From: Martinezella tropici
Lineage (GTDB): Bacteria > Pseudomonadota > Alphaproteobacteria > Rhizobiales > Rhizobiaceae
Direction: 5' to 3'
Assembly (NCBI GenBank): GCA_000799755.1
Contig: JUHI01000005.1
Coordinates: forward strand, 62,001 to 126,000
DNA length: 64,000 bases
Shown here in pieces: positions 17,603-26,229 of this stretch (its first letter is position 1; each line of letters opens with the position of its first letter). The translations under genes were made by a program, and so were the position numbers. The notes below the pieces were generated by a model that saw nothing but the letters and a program-made list of their open reading frames with translations, did no database searches and was not told the DNA's origin.

Positions 17603-19792
17603 TCAGAATTTTACGCTCGCCGTCAGCACTGCACTGAATGGCTCGCCGATCTGATTACCGAGATTGGTCGACCCGATCGAGGACGTGTAATAAGTCTTGT
17701 TGAGGATGTTTTTCAGATTGAGCTGTAGCGTCAGCGGACGCTCCATCTGAAAGGTATAGGCGGCAAAGGCGTCGGCCACGATGTAACCCGGCAGGAAATA
17801 GGCATTGGTATTGATGCCGGCGCGCTTGCCGGCACCGCGTGCGCCCATGCCGACCTTCAGCGTATTGCCGTTGCCGCCCACCTCGCCGAAATCATAAGTG
17901 AAGAATAACGATCCGGTATGGCGCGGCACGTTGACCGGCCATTTGCCGGCGTAAGTTGGGTCTTCGAGCACCTTGGCATCGGTGAAGCCATAGCTGGCAA
18001 TCATGCTGAGTTCATCCGTCAGCTCGCCCGCGACATCCACTTCAACGCCTCGAGCACGCACGAGGCCAGCGGTCTGCACATAAGTCTCACCGTTGATGAC
18101 TTCGGAATAGGCAACATTCTTCTTGTCGCTGGTGTAAAGCGCGACATTAGCCGTCAACCCGTCGGCGATCTCGAACTTGCTGCCGATCTCGTAAGACACG
18201 CCCTCCTCCGGCGGCAGGTTTCCGTAATAGCTGGCGATCGATGATTGTGGACGGAAGGTCTTGGCGACATTGGCATACAGTGAAATGTCCGGTGTCAGCT
18301 TATAGACGACGCCGCCACTCGGTATCCACTTGCTGCCATTGCTATCCGTATTGGTGACGAAGGGACGCCCCTTGCCGGCCGTCAGGTCGTAATACTGATA
18401 GCGCAGGCCGCCGACGAGAATCCATTGGTCCGTGAGATGCAGCGAATCCTGCATATAGGCCGAGGCGGTGGAAATGATCTCCGTCTGGTCGCTGTCGGGC
18501 TTGGAGACCGTCGTGCAGGCCGGCATTCTGCCATAGACCGGATTATAGATGTTGAAGTTGACCGATTGCGGGCAGCGGATGAGATCCGTGCGCAGCGTGT
18601 TGGCGTAATCATAAGATGTGCCAAACAGCAATTCGTTGCGCAAACCGCCGATCTCGACGTCGCCGGTGAGATCGGCGCGCATGGCATGATTGTAAATTTC
18701 CGAGCCTTGTGTGGCATCGGCGCGGCGCGTCAGATTGCCGTTCCTGGCATTGTAGGCCATGACACGGGCCTGATTGTCGGAATATTCGTTGTAGCTGTAG
18801 CTATAGCCGAGATTGAGCGACCAGCTTTCGTTGAACTCGTGCTTGATGTTGACCGACGCCAGATCGGAGCTGCCCTTCGAAATATTGTAGGGCTCGTCAA
18901 AGCGGATCTTGGGATCAACATTGACGGCATGACCAGTATTCAAATCGAAGATCGTGCCGCGATCAAAGGGGACGCTGTAATCCTCATGCATATAGGACAG
19001 CGTGACTTCCGTGTCCTCGCCATACCACGAAAGCGACGGAGAGATAATCCAGTCCTTCGTCTTGCCGAAATTGCGCCAGTAATCGACATTCTTGTATTCG
19101 CCGATCAGACGATAGGCGAAATCCGTGTCCTTGATCGGTCCCGTGAAGTCCAGGCCGGTCGTGCCACCACCAAAACTGGAGGTGCTGCCATAGATCTCGC
19201 CGCCGAACATCTGTTGCGGCTTCTTGGTGATCACGTTGACCATGCCGCCTGGATCGAGGATGCCATAGAGCGTCGAAGCCGGTCCCTTGAGCACCTCGAC
19301 GCGCTCCGTCGTGGCATTGAAGCTTCTCGGCAGCGCCGTCTTGAAACCATTGGTGAGGATCGAGCCGTCGCGATTGTCGCCAAAGCCGCGACGGATGACG
19401 GAATCCTGCGTGCCGCCGAGCGTGTTCGATTGATTGATGCCGCTGATGTTGGAAAGCGCATCGTCGAGCGACTGGGCTTTCTGGTCCTTCAGCACGTCCT
19501 GGCTAACGATATTGACGGCCTGCGGAATATCGATCAGCGGCGTATCGCTCCGGGTCGCTGTCGTCGTCGAAACCGGCTGGTAGCCCCGGGTCGCGCCGTC
19601 TTGGCCGGCACTTTTGACGGTGATCGGCGCCAACACGGTGGCGTCATCCGCTGCTACCGGCTTCGATTTCTTCGCCTGTGCATCCCCTTCTTGCGCTAAG
19701 GCCGGATAGGCCGTGCAGGCGCTCAACATCAAAAGAACTGCACGAATGTGATTGCCCCTGACGCCGGCCGAGACCGTCTTTCCCCACTTCAT
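17603..19792 (-). CDS. TonB-dependent siderophore receptor
   Basis: An outer-membrane receptor of 729 residues. The ATG at 19792 is chosen because GGGGG lies just upstream and the protein then starts with a signal peptide ending YPALA-QE. A possible TonB box is near ATVLAPITVKS; the plug domain includes TPLIDIPQAVNIVSQDVL and VEVLKGPASTLYGILDPGG, both typical of siderophore receptors (FhuA/FpvA group). The beta-barrel ends with Phe in AVLTASVKF, as expected for outer-membrane assembly. It lies divergent from the ABC operon at 20174-24076, with mirrored iron boxes between. The size suggests a hydroxamate or other ferric siderophore, not haem. Confidence 0.9.
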   Translation of the reverse strand: MKWGKTVSAGVRGNHIRAVLLMLSACTAYPALAQEGDAQAKKSKPVAADDATVLAPITVKSAGQDGATRGYQPVSTTTATRSDTPLIDIPQAVNIVSQDVLKDQKAQSLDDALSNISGINQSNTLGGTQDSVIRRGFGDNRDGSILTNGFKTALPRSFNATTERVEVLKGPASTLYGILDPGGMVNVITKKPQQMFGGEIYGSTSSFGGGTTGLDFTGPIKDTDFAYRLIGEYKNVDYWRNFGKTKDWIISPSLSWYGEDTEVTLSYMHEDYSVPFDRGTIFDLNTGHAVNVDPKIRFDEPYNISKGSSDLASVNIKHEFNESWSLNLGYSYSYNEYSDNQARVMAYNARNGNLTRRADATQGSEIYNHAMRADLTGDVEIGGLRNELLFGTSYDYANTLRTDLIRCPQSVNFNIYNPVYGRMPACTTVSKPDSDQTEIISTASAYMQDSLHLTDQWILVGGLRYQYYDLTAGKGRPFVTNTDSNGSKWIPSGGVVYKLTPDISLYANVAKTFRPQSSIASYYGNLPPEEGVSYEIGSKFEIADGLTANVALYTSDKKNVAYSEVINGETYVQTAGLVRARGVEVDVAGELTDELSMIASYGFTDAKVLEDPTYAGKWPVNVPRHTGSLFFTYDFGEVGGNGNTLKVGMGARGAGKRAGINTNAYFLPGYIVADAFAAYTFQMERPLTLQLNLKNILNKTYYTSSIGSTNLGNQIGEPFSAVLTASVKF

Positions 19793-19882
19793 TCTGCCCC
19801 CGTATCCCTGACGGATAGTCTTCAAATTCCCAAATCAAAACCAAGGCCCGCCATCGACGGGGTTGGCGGCTTATTCTTTTTA

Positions 19883-19897
19883 TGAATGTAGTAGTCA
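19883..19897 (-). promoter_or_regulatory. iron-responsive box (TGA-N9-TCA) of the TonB receptor
   Basis: Read on the minus strand the site is TGACTACTACATTCA, exactly the TGA-N9-TCA form of the rhizobial IRO box bound by RirA. It overlaps a TTGACT hexamer that would serve as the -35 element for the receptor gene, about 90 bp from its start codon. Iron-dependent repression is the expected effect; RirA itself is not in the window. Confidence 0.6.
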
Positions 19898-20116
19898 ACT
19901 TTTAGCGAGGCGAATTCTGTCGAATTATGACAGGTTCAATCCAAGCCTTCCGGGCTGAGTCGCCAAGTGCGACCCAGCAGGAAACCCTAAAAATACGATG
20001 AAATCAGCTGGATATGGAGATCTTCCCAGAGTCTGGCCTTTGCAGCGCGCCGGCGCACAAAAGTAGCCGACGACCGCCGAAATGAAAAAACGCGGCAATT
20101 TACAGCACGGAAAAAT

Positions 20117-20131
20117 TGACTACTACAGTCA
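20117..20131 (+). promoter_or_regulatory. iron-responsive box (TGA-N9-TCA) of the ABC operon
   Basis: The site is TGACTACTACAGTCA, the same TGA-N9-TCA element in the opposite orientation, about 43 bp before the ATPase start at 20174. It shares TTGACTACTACA with the receptor box, so both promoters should respond to the same iron regulator. Confidence 0.6.
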
Positions 20132-20173
20132 GGAATAGTTTCGCTCCCTTGGAGACCATACGCGAAAGATTGC

Positions 20174-21019
20174 ATGCGCATCGAACAGGAACAGAATTCA
20201 CGATCACAAGACGGTATCGAGCCCGTCGGTTTGCGTGCAGAGAAGCTTGCCGCAGGCTATGGTCGGCAGCTGATCATCGATGACATTACATTGTCTGTTC
20301 CGGATGCCACCATGACCGTGCTGGTCGGGCCGAATGGCTCCGGCAAATCGACCTTGCTATCCGTCATGGCGCGCCTTCTGAAGCCGATGGGCGGCAGTGT
20401 CATGCTGGACGGCAAGGCACTGCATGCCATGCCGACCCGGGAGGTTGCCCGCCGGCTTGGCCTGCTGCCGCAAAGCCCACTTCTGCCGGAGGGGCTGACA
20501 GTCTACGACCTGGTCTCGCGTGGGCGCTACCCGCATCAAGGCCTTATCCGGCAATGGACCGACGCCGACGAGGCCGCCGTGGAACATGCCTTGACCGTCA
20601 CCGATACCCTTGAATTCGCAAACCGCCCTGTCGCCGATCTTTCGGGCGGCCAGCGGCAACGCTGCTGGATCGCCATGGCGCTGGCGCAGGAAACGCCCAT
20701 CATCCTGCTCGACGAGCCGACAACCTTTCTCGACCTGCACTATCAGGTCGAAGTGCTGGAACTGTTGCGCCGTCTGGCTCGTCATCACGGACGCACGATC
20801 ATCGCAGTGCTGCACGATCTCAATTTCGCCCTTCAATATGCTGACCGGCTGGTGTTCCTGAAAAGCGGAGCCGTTGCCGGCGTCGCCGAGCATCCGAGCC
20901 AATGCACGATAGAGCTCGTCCGCGACGTCTTCAATGTCGAGGTGCTGCGGCTGGAAAATCCCGAAAGCGATACGCCCTTTTTCCTGCCCTCGACAAAGGG
21001 TAGAAGGCCCGAGCGATGA
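20174..21019 (+). CDS. ferric siderophore ABC transporter ATP-binding protein, FecE/FhuC type
   Basis: A protein of 281 residues. Walker A is GPNGSGKS (about 55-62), the signature is LSGGQRQRCW, Walker B is IILLDEPTTFLDL, and the switch region is VLHDLNFAL. The set matches the FecE/FhuC/BtuD subfamily that powers uptake of iron-siderophore complexes across the inner membrane. It is the first gene of an operon with two permeases and a binding protein; its stop overlaps the next start by 4 bp. Confidence 0.9.
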   Translation: MRIEQEQNSRSQDGIEPVGLRAEKLAAGYGRQLIIDDITLSVPDATMTVLVGPNGSGKSTLLSVMARLLKPMGGSVMLDGKALHAMPTREVARRLGLLPQSPLLPEGLTVYDLVSRGRYPHQGLIRQWTDADEAAVEHALTVTDTLEFANRPVADLSGGQRQRCWIAMALAQETPIILLDEPTTFLDLHYQVEVLELLRRLARHHGRTIIAVLHDLNFALQYADRLVFLKSGAVAGVAEHPSQCTIELVRDVFNVEVLRLENPESDTPFFLPSTKGRRPER

Positions 21020-22050
21020 GCGTGCTGCAAGTGACGGGCAATACCGTGCCGTTGCGTGCGCGCCGCGCGCGCAGCCTCATCGCCTTTGCGGCCTTGATCG
21101 TAGTCATTGTCGTTCTCGCCTCGATCCACGCCGGGATCGGTGCAAGACCAGTACGGCCGGCGACGCTGCTCCAGGCGATCTTTGCCTACGATGCCAGTAA
21201 TTTCGAACATCAGATCCTCTGGAAGCTTCGGCTCGCCAGGCTGGCGGCCGCGCTCCTCGTCGGAGCGGCACTCGGTGTCGCGGGCCTTCTGCTGCAATCT
21301 CTCCTGCGCAATCCGCTCGGCGAGCCGCATATCCTCGGGCTGAATGCCGGCGCGAGCCTTGCAGCCGTCACGACAAGCAGCTTGCCATTTCTAGCCGGCG
21401 GCCTTGCCCGTCCGTTGGTCGCAGCCCTCGGGGCGGGGCTGCTCTTTGCGCTGGTCCTGGCGCTCGCGTCCGCCGGTCGCTCGGGCATGACCATGCTGAA
21501 GGTCACATTTTGCGGCATTGCACTTTCGGCACTCGCCTCGTCGCTGACCTCGGCCCTCCTCATCCTCGATGAGGAGACGCTGCAGGAGATGCGGCTCTGG
21601 CTCGCCGGCGATCTCGCCGGCATCGGCTACGACATGATCGGGGCGGCATCTGCGCCTATTGTCGCCGGGATGCTGCTTGCCTTCCTGATTGCTCCGCGGC
21701 TCAACGCCCTGGCGCTCGGCGATGCTGCTGCGACCGGCCTTGGGGTCTCCGTCGGGAGCACCCGGTTCATCGGGCTTGCTGCAACGGCCTTGCTGTGCGG
21801 CGCCTCCGTCTCCGTCGCAGGCCCGATCGGATTTATCGGTCTGATCGTTCCACATGCCGCGCGCTGGCTCTCCGGCGGCGATTTGCGCGTTGCCCTGCCC
21901 CTATCCGCCCTGACCGGCTCGGCGTTGCTGCTGTCGGCCGATATCGCCGCACGCATGCTGTCAAGCCCGCATGAGCTCGCGACCGGCATCATGACGGCCC
22001 TCATCGGTGCGCCCATATTCATCATCGCCGCTTCGAGGTATTTTCGATGA
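21016..22050 (+). CDS. ferric siderophore ABC transporter permease 1, FecCD type
   Basis: A membrane protein of 344 residues with about nine or ten hydrophobic segments. LWKLRLARLAAALLVGAALGVAG, given here only by its position near 72-95, is followed by LLQSLLRNPLGEPHILG, the conserved FecCD segment, and PIGFIGLIVPHAARWL lies near the C-terminal third where the ATPase docks. It starts at an ATGA overlap with the ATPase gene and ends in another ATGA overlap with permease 2. Confidence 0.88.
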   Translation: MSVLQVTGNTVPLRARRARSLIAFAALIVVIVVLASIHAGIGARPVRPATLLQAIFAYDASNFEHQILWKLRLARLAAALLVGAALGVAGLLLQSLLRNPLGEPHILGLNAGASLAAVTTSSLPFLAGGLARPLVAALGAGLLFALVLALASAGRSGMTMLKVTFCGIALSALASSLTSALLILDEETLQEMRLWLAGDLAGIGYDMIGAASAPIVAGMLLAFLIAPRLNALALGDAAATGLGVSVGSTRFIGLAATALLCGASVSVAGPIGFIGLIVPHAARWLSGGDLRVALPLSALTGSALLLSADIAARMLSSPHELATGIMTALIGAPIFIIAASRYFR

Positions 22051-23099
22051 GTGTTGCCCGACAAAATGGCTATCGCCGCCTTGAGTTCGGCCCATTCTCT
22101 CATCGCATCCACACACGCCGTTGCCTGATCCTCGCTGTGTTCGGGCTTTTTGTCATCGCCGCAGCTTTGGCGGCAATGCCGCTGGGCAGCCATGATGCAA
22201 GCTTGCCGGAACTGCTCACCGTGCTCCTCGATCCCGTGAACGCGACCGGCGAGGGCCATCGAATCATCATCGAGTTCCGCCTGCCACGTGTCATCATGGC
22301 CGTGCTGGCGGGCATGATGCTCGGACTTTCGGGCGCCGCTATGCAATCCCTGACACGCAACGGCCTCGCCGATCCTGGCCTTCTCGGCGTCAAGGAGGGC
22401 GCCAGTCTTTCCGTGATTGTGCTGATCCTCTATGCACCGGCGGTCAGCCTCTATGTCAGACCATTCGTCGGCATGGCGGGTGGTCTTGTCAGCGCGCTGC
22501 TTGTCGCAGGCATAGCCCGCGATCTCACGCGGACACGCTTCGTGCTGATCGGCATCGGTTTCTCCTGGCTGTTGTCGGCCATGCTCTCGATCATCCTGAC
22601 GACGTCAGACATCCGCGACGTGCAGACGGCCATGGTCTGGCTTGCCGGCAGCCTGAATGCCGCCTCCTGGGACATCGTGCCGATCGCCCTCGTCAGCGCC
22701 ATTTCAGGCGCAGCTATCCTCTTTGCAACCGCTCGAGCAAGTAATGTTGCCGTTCTGGGAGATTCTCTCGCGGCCGGCCTCGGCATCTCGCTGCATAAAC
22801 TTGCGATCCTGCGCCTAGTAGCCCCCGTGCTGCTGACGGCTGTGTGCGTTTCCTGCGTGGGCAGCCTCGGCTTCGTCGGCCTCATCGCACCACATATGAC
22901 CAGGCTCGCCATGCGCGGAGCCGGTCAAACGGCACTGCTCACCGGAAGCGCTCTCTGCGGCGCAGCCTTGGTGTTAGCAGCCGATACCATCGGCCGTCTG
23001 GCCTTCGCGCCGCTTCAACTCCCGGCTGGCATCGTGCTTGCCATCATCGGCGTTCCCGTCCTGCTATTTCTGCTCTGGAAGCGCCGCGACCTTTTATGA
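22047..23099 (+). CDS. ferric siderophore ABC transporter permease 2, FecCD type
   Basis: A second FecCD permease of 350 residues. It has the same landmarks as the first: FRLPRVIMAVLAGMMLGLSG, AMQSLTRNGLADPGLLG and SLGFVGLIAPHMTRL. The presence of two different permeases implies a heterodimeric channel, as in FecCD or FepDG, not a fused FhuB. It overlaps both neighbours by 4 bp. Confidence 0.88.
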   Translation: MSVARQNGYRRLEFGPFSHRIHTRRCLILAVFGLFVIAAALAAMPLGSHDASLPELLTVLLDPVNATGEGHRIIIEFRLPRVIMAVLAGMMLGLSGAAMQSLTRNGLADPGLLGVKEGASLSVIVLILYAPAVSLYVRPFVGMAGGLVSALLVAGIARDLTRTRFVLIGIGFSWLLSAMLSIILTTSDIRDVQTAMVWLAGSLNAASWDIVPIALVSAISGAAILFATARASNVAVLGDSLAAGLGISLHKLAILRLVAPVLLTAVCVSCVGSLGFVGLIAPHMTRLAMRGAGQTALLTGSALCGAALVLAADTIGRLAFAPLQLPAGIVLAIIGVPVLLFLLWKRRDLL

Positions 23100-24076
23100 G
23101 GATCATCATGTTTCGATATCTTGCCGCCGCTCTGCTTACCTTCGGCTTGCTCGCGACGCCACTCCTGGCGCAGGAGGTCGAAAAGCGCATATTCACCGAC
23201 GATCTCGGCCGCAAGGTCGAGGTGCCGGTTCACCCGCAGCGCATCGTATCGATGCATGATCTCGACATCACCATCCCGCTGATCGAGCTTGGCGCGCCGC
23301 CGGTCGCAAGCCACGGCCGCATGGGCCTGGACGGCAAGCCCTATCTTCGTTCGGGCTTGATCCTGACCGGTTTCGATTTCGACAATTCCGGCATGAGCTA
23401 TGTTGGCTCCGTTACGGTCGATATCGAGGCGGTGGCAGCAGCAAAACCCGACCTCATCATCACAGAACCCGGGCGCACAACCTCTGTCGAGCAGTTGGAG
23501 AAGATCGCCCCGACCATCGTCATCGACAATACGGTCGGGAGCGCGCCGCATATCTACGAGCGCCTTGCCGACCTCACGGGTACAAAGGATCGGCTCGCCA
23601 TTCTCGACCGGCGCTACAGGGCGCAGATCGAGGCGTTGAAACAGGTCGTGGATCCATCGAAGATCAGCGTCTCCGTCATGCAGGCGCAGAATGGCAAGAT
23701 CAGCATCTATCATACCTATCGCGCGCTCGGTCGCGTGCTGCGGGATGCCGGCTTCCATTTTCCGGCGATCATCGATGCCATCCCCGAGGGCGAGCGTATC
23801 GAAGTCAGCGCCGAAAGGCTGCAGGAGCTCGACGCAGACTTCATCTTCGACACTTACCGCTCGGATACGGGCGGGACGCCGGCCGAGGAGATCGAAGCCA
23901 TGAACAAGGTCTTTCCGGACTATTGCCAGTTCCTGGCCGCTTGCCGCGAAGGACGCTACATCCTGCTACCGCGCGAGGAGGCCATCTCCAACTCCTATGC
24001 GGCACTCAACCTGATGGTTTCGACGGTCCAGTCGCATGTATCGGGAAGGCGCGGCACCAAGCCATCGCAACGCTAG
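23096..24076 (+). CDS. periplasmic ferric siderophore-binding protein
   Basis: A predicted exported protein of 326 residues in the TroA/FepB-like fold. The start is put at the ATG that overlaps the permease stop (ATGA), matching the other junctions; an in-frame ATG at 23108 also works. The signal peptide ends near LLAQ-EVEK. The domain pattern DDLGRKVEVPVHPQRIV, then AAAKPDLIITEPG and a C-terminal segment with AEEIEAMNKVFPDY is that of iron-siderophore binders. It completes a standard importer fed by the TonB receptor. Confidence 0.85.
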   Translation: MRIIMFRYLAAALLTFGLLATPLLAQEVEKRIFTDDLGRKVEVPVHPQRIVSMHDLDITIPLIELGAPPVASHGRMGLDGKPYLRSGLILTGFDFDNSGMSYVGSVTVDIEAVAAAKPDLIITEPGRTTSVEQLEKIAPTIVIDNTVGSAPHIYERLADLTGTKDRLAILDRRYRAQIEALKQVVDPSKISVSVMQAQNGKISIYHTYRALGRVLRDAGFHFPAIIDAIPEGERIEVSAERLQELDADFIFDTYRSDTGGTPAEEIEAMNKVFPDYCQFLAACREGRYILLPREEAISNSYAALNLMVSTVQSHVSGRRGTKPSQR

Positions 24077-24157
24077 ACGTCGAGGCTTTCAAAATCCGCC
24101 GGAATAGGACAATGTACCCTCTTAACATGAGTGTATAATGAAAGTATTTCTCCGGTC

Positions 24158-25048
24158 ATGGACAACCCCAGAATCCAGAAGAAGGCCCGCCGTATCGATC
24201 GCTTCGGCGAGCGGCTGAAAAATCGCCGCACGTCCCTCTCTCCCAGCCTTCTCAGCGTTGCCGATTATATCGATCAGCATCGCCACGCGATCCTCGGTAA
24301 ATCCGCGCTCGAAATCGCCAACGAGACTGGAACCTCCGATGCGACGGTGATACGTGCGATCCAGGCACTTGGCTTCGAAGGATTGATCGATCTCAAGGAT
24401 ACGCTGGAAGCTCACATAGGCGAGACGGATTCGCCCTCCGAGAAGATGGCAACGACCGCGACGGAGCTGAACAGCGATATCGATTCCGCCATAGACTTCG
24501 TCATAAACGATCATCGCAATGCCATGGAAGCCCTATCGTCGCCATCCAATCGCCAAGGGATGGCCGATGCGATCACCGCCATTCTGCAGGCAAAACGCAT
24601 CGGAGTTTTCGGCATCGGCGCCTCCGGCATACTGGCAACCTACGCAGCGCGGCTGTTTTCCCGCAACGGCTATCCCTCCTACGCTCTCAATGCGACGGGC
24701 ATCGCTCTTGCCGAATTGTTGCTGGCGATGGAGGAAGGCGATGCATTGATCATGATGGCGCATGGCCGAGCCCACCGCGAGGCGATGACGACGATCGGCG
24801 AGGCTCAACGCCTCGGCATCCCGATCGTCATGTTGCTTGGGCAGGAGGACACGGTCCTTCGCAAGCATGCCTGCGCCTCAATCATAATCCCGCGCGCAAA
24901 GGCCGAGCATGTGGCACTCCACGGTCCAACGCTCGTCTGCCTCGAATCTCTTATGCTCGCGCTGGCAACAGCGGCACGGGAAACCACGCTGCAATCACTG
25001 GACAGGCTCCTGGCCTTGCGAAGCGCTATCCGCCCGAGCAAACGGTGA
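24158..25048 (+). CDS. RpiR/MurR-family regulator with SIS domain
   Basis: A protein of 296 residues from the ATG at 24158; an in-frame GTG at 24131 would add nine residues but has no better ribosome site. The helix-turn-helix is in the N-terminal third (KSALEIANETGTSDATVIRA), and a SIS sugar-phosphate domain follows (RIGVFGIGASGILATYAARL, then EEGDALIMMAHGRAH). It lies 81 bp after the iron-uptake operon in the same direction, with a TATAAT at 24134-24139 that could be its own -10. RpiR proteins normally sense phosphosugars, so whether it belongs to the iron operon or stands alone is unclear. Confidence 0.8.
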   Translation: MDNPRIQKKARRIDRFGERLKNRRTSLSPSLLSVADYIDQHRHAILGKSALEIANETGTSDATVIRAIQALGFEGLIDLKDTLEAHIGETDSPSEKMATTATELNSDIDSAIDFVINDHRNAMEALSSPSNRQGMADAITAILQAKRIGVFGIGASGILATYAARLFSRNGYPSYALNATGIALAELLLAMEEGDALIMMAHGRAHREAMTTIGEAQRLGIPIVMLLGQEDTVLRKHACASIIIPRAKAEHVALHGPTLVCLESLMLALATAARETTLQSLDRLLALRSAIRPSKR

Positions 25049-25280
25049 TCCGGGACGATATCGGTTACCAAAGAATGCTATCAACCGCCCGCTTGTCGAA
25101 CTCCGACACAATCTGACCCGCATTTCTATTCGACGTTAATCCAGCCAGTTGCCGAGCGGAATGCGGAACTGGCTGAAAGCGTGAGACAACGGATACAACA
25201 AAGGATTGGCGCGGCCGTTCGATACCGCATGATCGAAAGCATTTCGGTTTTCGCCATCTTCCGATCGTCGTCTCCAGAGA

Positions 25281-26219
25281 CTATCGGGTGGCGGTCATCA
25301 GGCTGAAGACCTCATCCAGACTGGGCATGGCCTGCCCCGCGCCCTTACGGGTCACGGCAACGGCGCCGAAGGCGTTGGCGAGGCGGCAGCAATAGGCGCC
25401 GGAAAGCCCGGAGATACGCCCGTGAATGTGTCCGGCGGCAAAGGCGTCGCCAGCGCCAACCGTATCGACCACCTCGACGGAAAACCAGGGGGCGCGGTCG
25501 CTGGCATTCGCCTGGCGCAGCAGGGAATCCGTCCCGTGTCCCTTGATCGCCACCCGCTTGACGCCCCGCTCCAGCAAATCGGCAACCAAGCTATCCAGGG
25601 TCGCATTTCCCGGCCGGTCGAGAAGCTGCGGCAGATCGCTATCGGCCAGCAAGATCGTGTCGAGCTTCGGCAGCAGCGGCCGGAGTTTTTCTGCTAAAGC
25701 AGCGACAACCCCGCCTGGAATATCGAGGGTGATCGGAATCCCTCGGCGCTCGGCAATGTCGATTGCGCGCAGCGCCGCACCTGCCTGCTTCGGCTGCAAG
25801 AATGCATAACCGGACAGATGCAAAAGCGCCGCATCGGCGAGCGCTGTCTGGTCGATCATGTCGGCCGACAATTGCGCGTTGGCGCCGCGATAAGCGAACA
25901 TGGTACGCTCGCCCATCGTGCTGACAGCGACAATGTTCAATTGCGTCGGCTCGGCCGGGTCCTCACCGATCCAACGGGTCGAAACGCCGGCATTCTTCAG
26001 TTCGGAAAGCGCCTGCCTTCCCCATGCATCCTGACCGACACGACCGATCAATCGGCATTCGTGCCCAGCCCGCGCCAATGCGATCGCCGTGTTCGTCGCC
26101 GAACCGCCGATCGCCACCATTTGACCGGTCGCGATCGCCTCCCCGCCCTCGCCTGGATAGACGGGGATATCGAGCACGAGATCGATATTGATATCGCCCA
26201 AAAGGGCAATCACTGCCAT
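25281..26219 (-). CDS. PfkB-family carbohydrate kinase
   Basis: A ribokinase-fold protein of 312 residues. The N-terminus is MAVIALLGDINIDLVLD, followed by AIGGSATNTAIALARAG (substrate side), and the C-terminal ATP/anion-hole motif is DTVGAGDAFAAGH with catalytic Asp. The ATG at 26219 was chosen because the longer frame overlaps the upstream gene. It starts 10 bp after the PLP enzyme gene, so the two are co-transcribed. The kinase probably phosphorylates a sugar or sugar-like product released from the imported compound. Confidence 0.85.
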   Translation of the reverse strand: MAVIALLGDINIDLVLDIPVYPGEGGEAIATGQMVAIGGSATNTAIALARAGHECRLIGRVGQDAWGRQALSELKNAGVSTRWIGEDPAEPTQLNIVAVSTMGERTMFAYRGANAQLSADMIDQTALADAALLHLSGYAFLQPKQAGAALRAIDIAERRGIPITLDIPGGVVAALAEKLRPLLPKLDTILLADSDLPQLLDRPGNATLDSLVADLLERGVKRVAIKGHGTDSLLRQANASDRAPWFSVEVVDTVGAGDAFAAGHIHGRISGLSGAYCCRLANAFGAVAVTRKGAGQAMPSLDEVFSLMTATR

Positions 26220-26229
26220 TCCATCCGCC

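Noticed and set aside
18425..19699. A 424-codon plus-strand ORF
   Set aside because: Antisense to the TonB receptor, with a composition (Arg, Ile, Gly) typical of a shadow frame and no domain.
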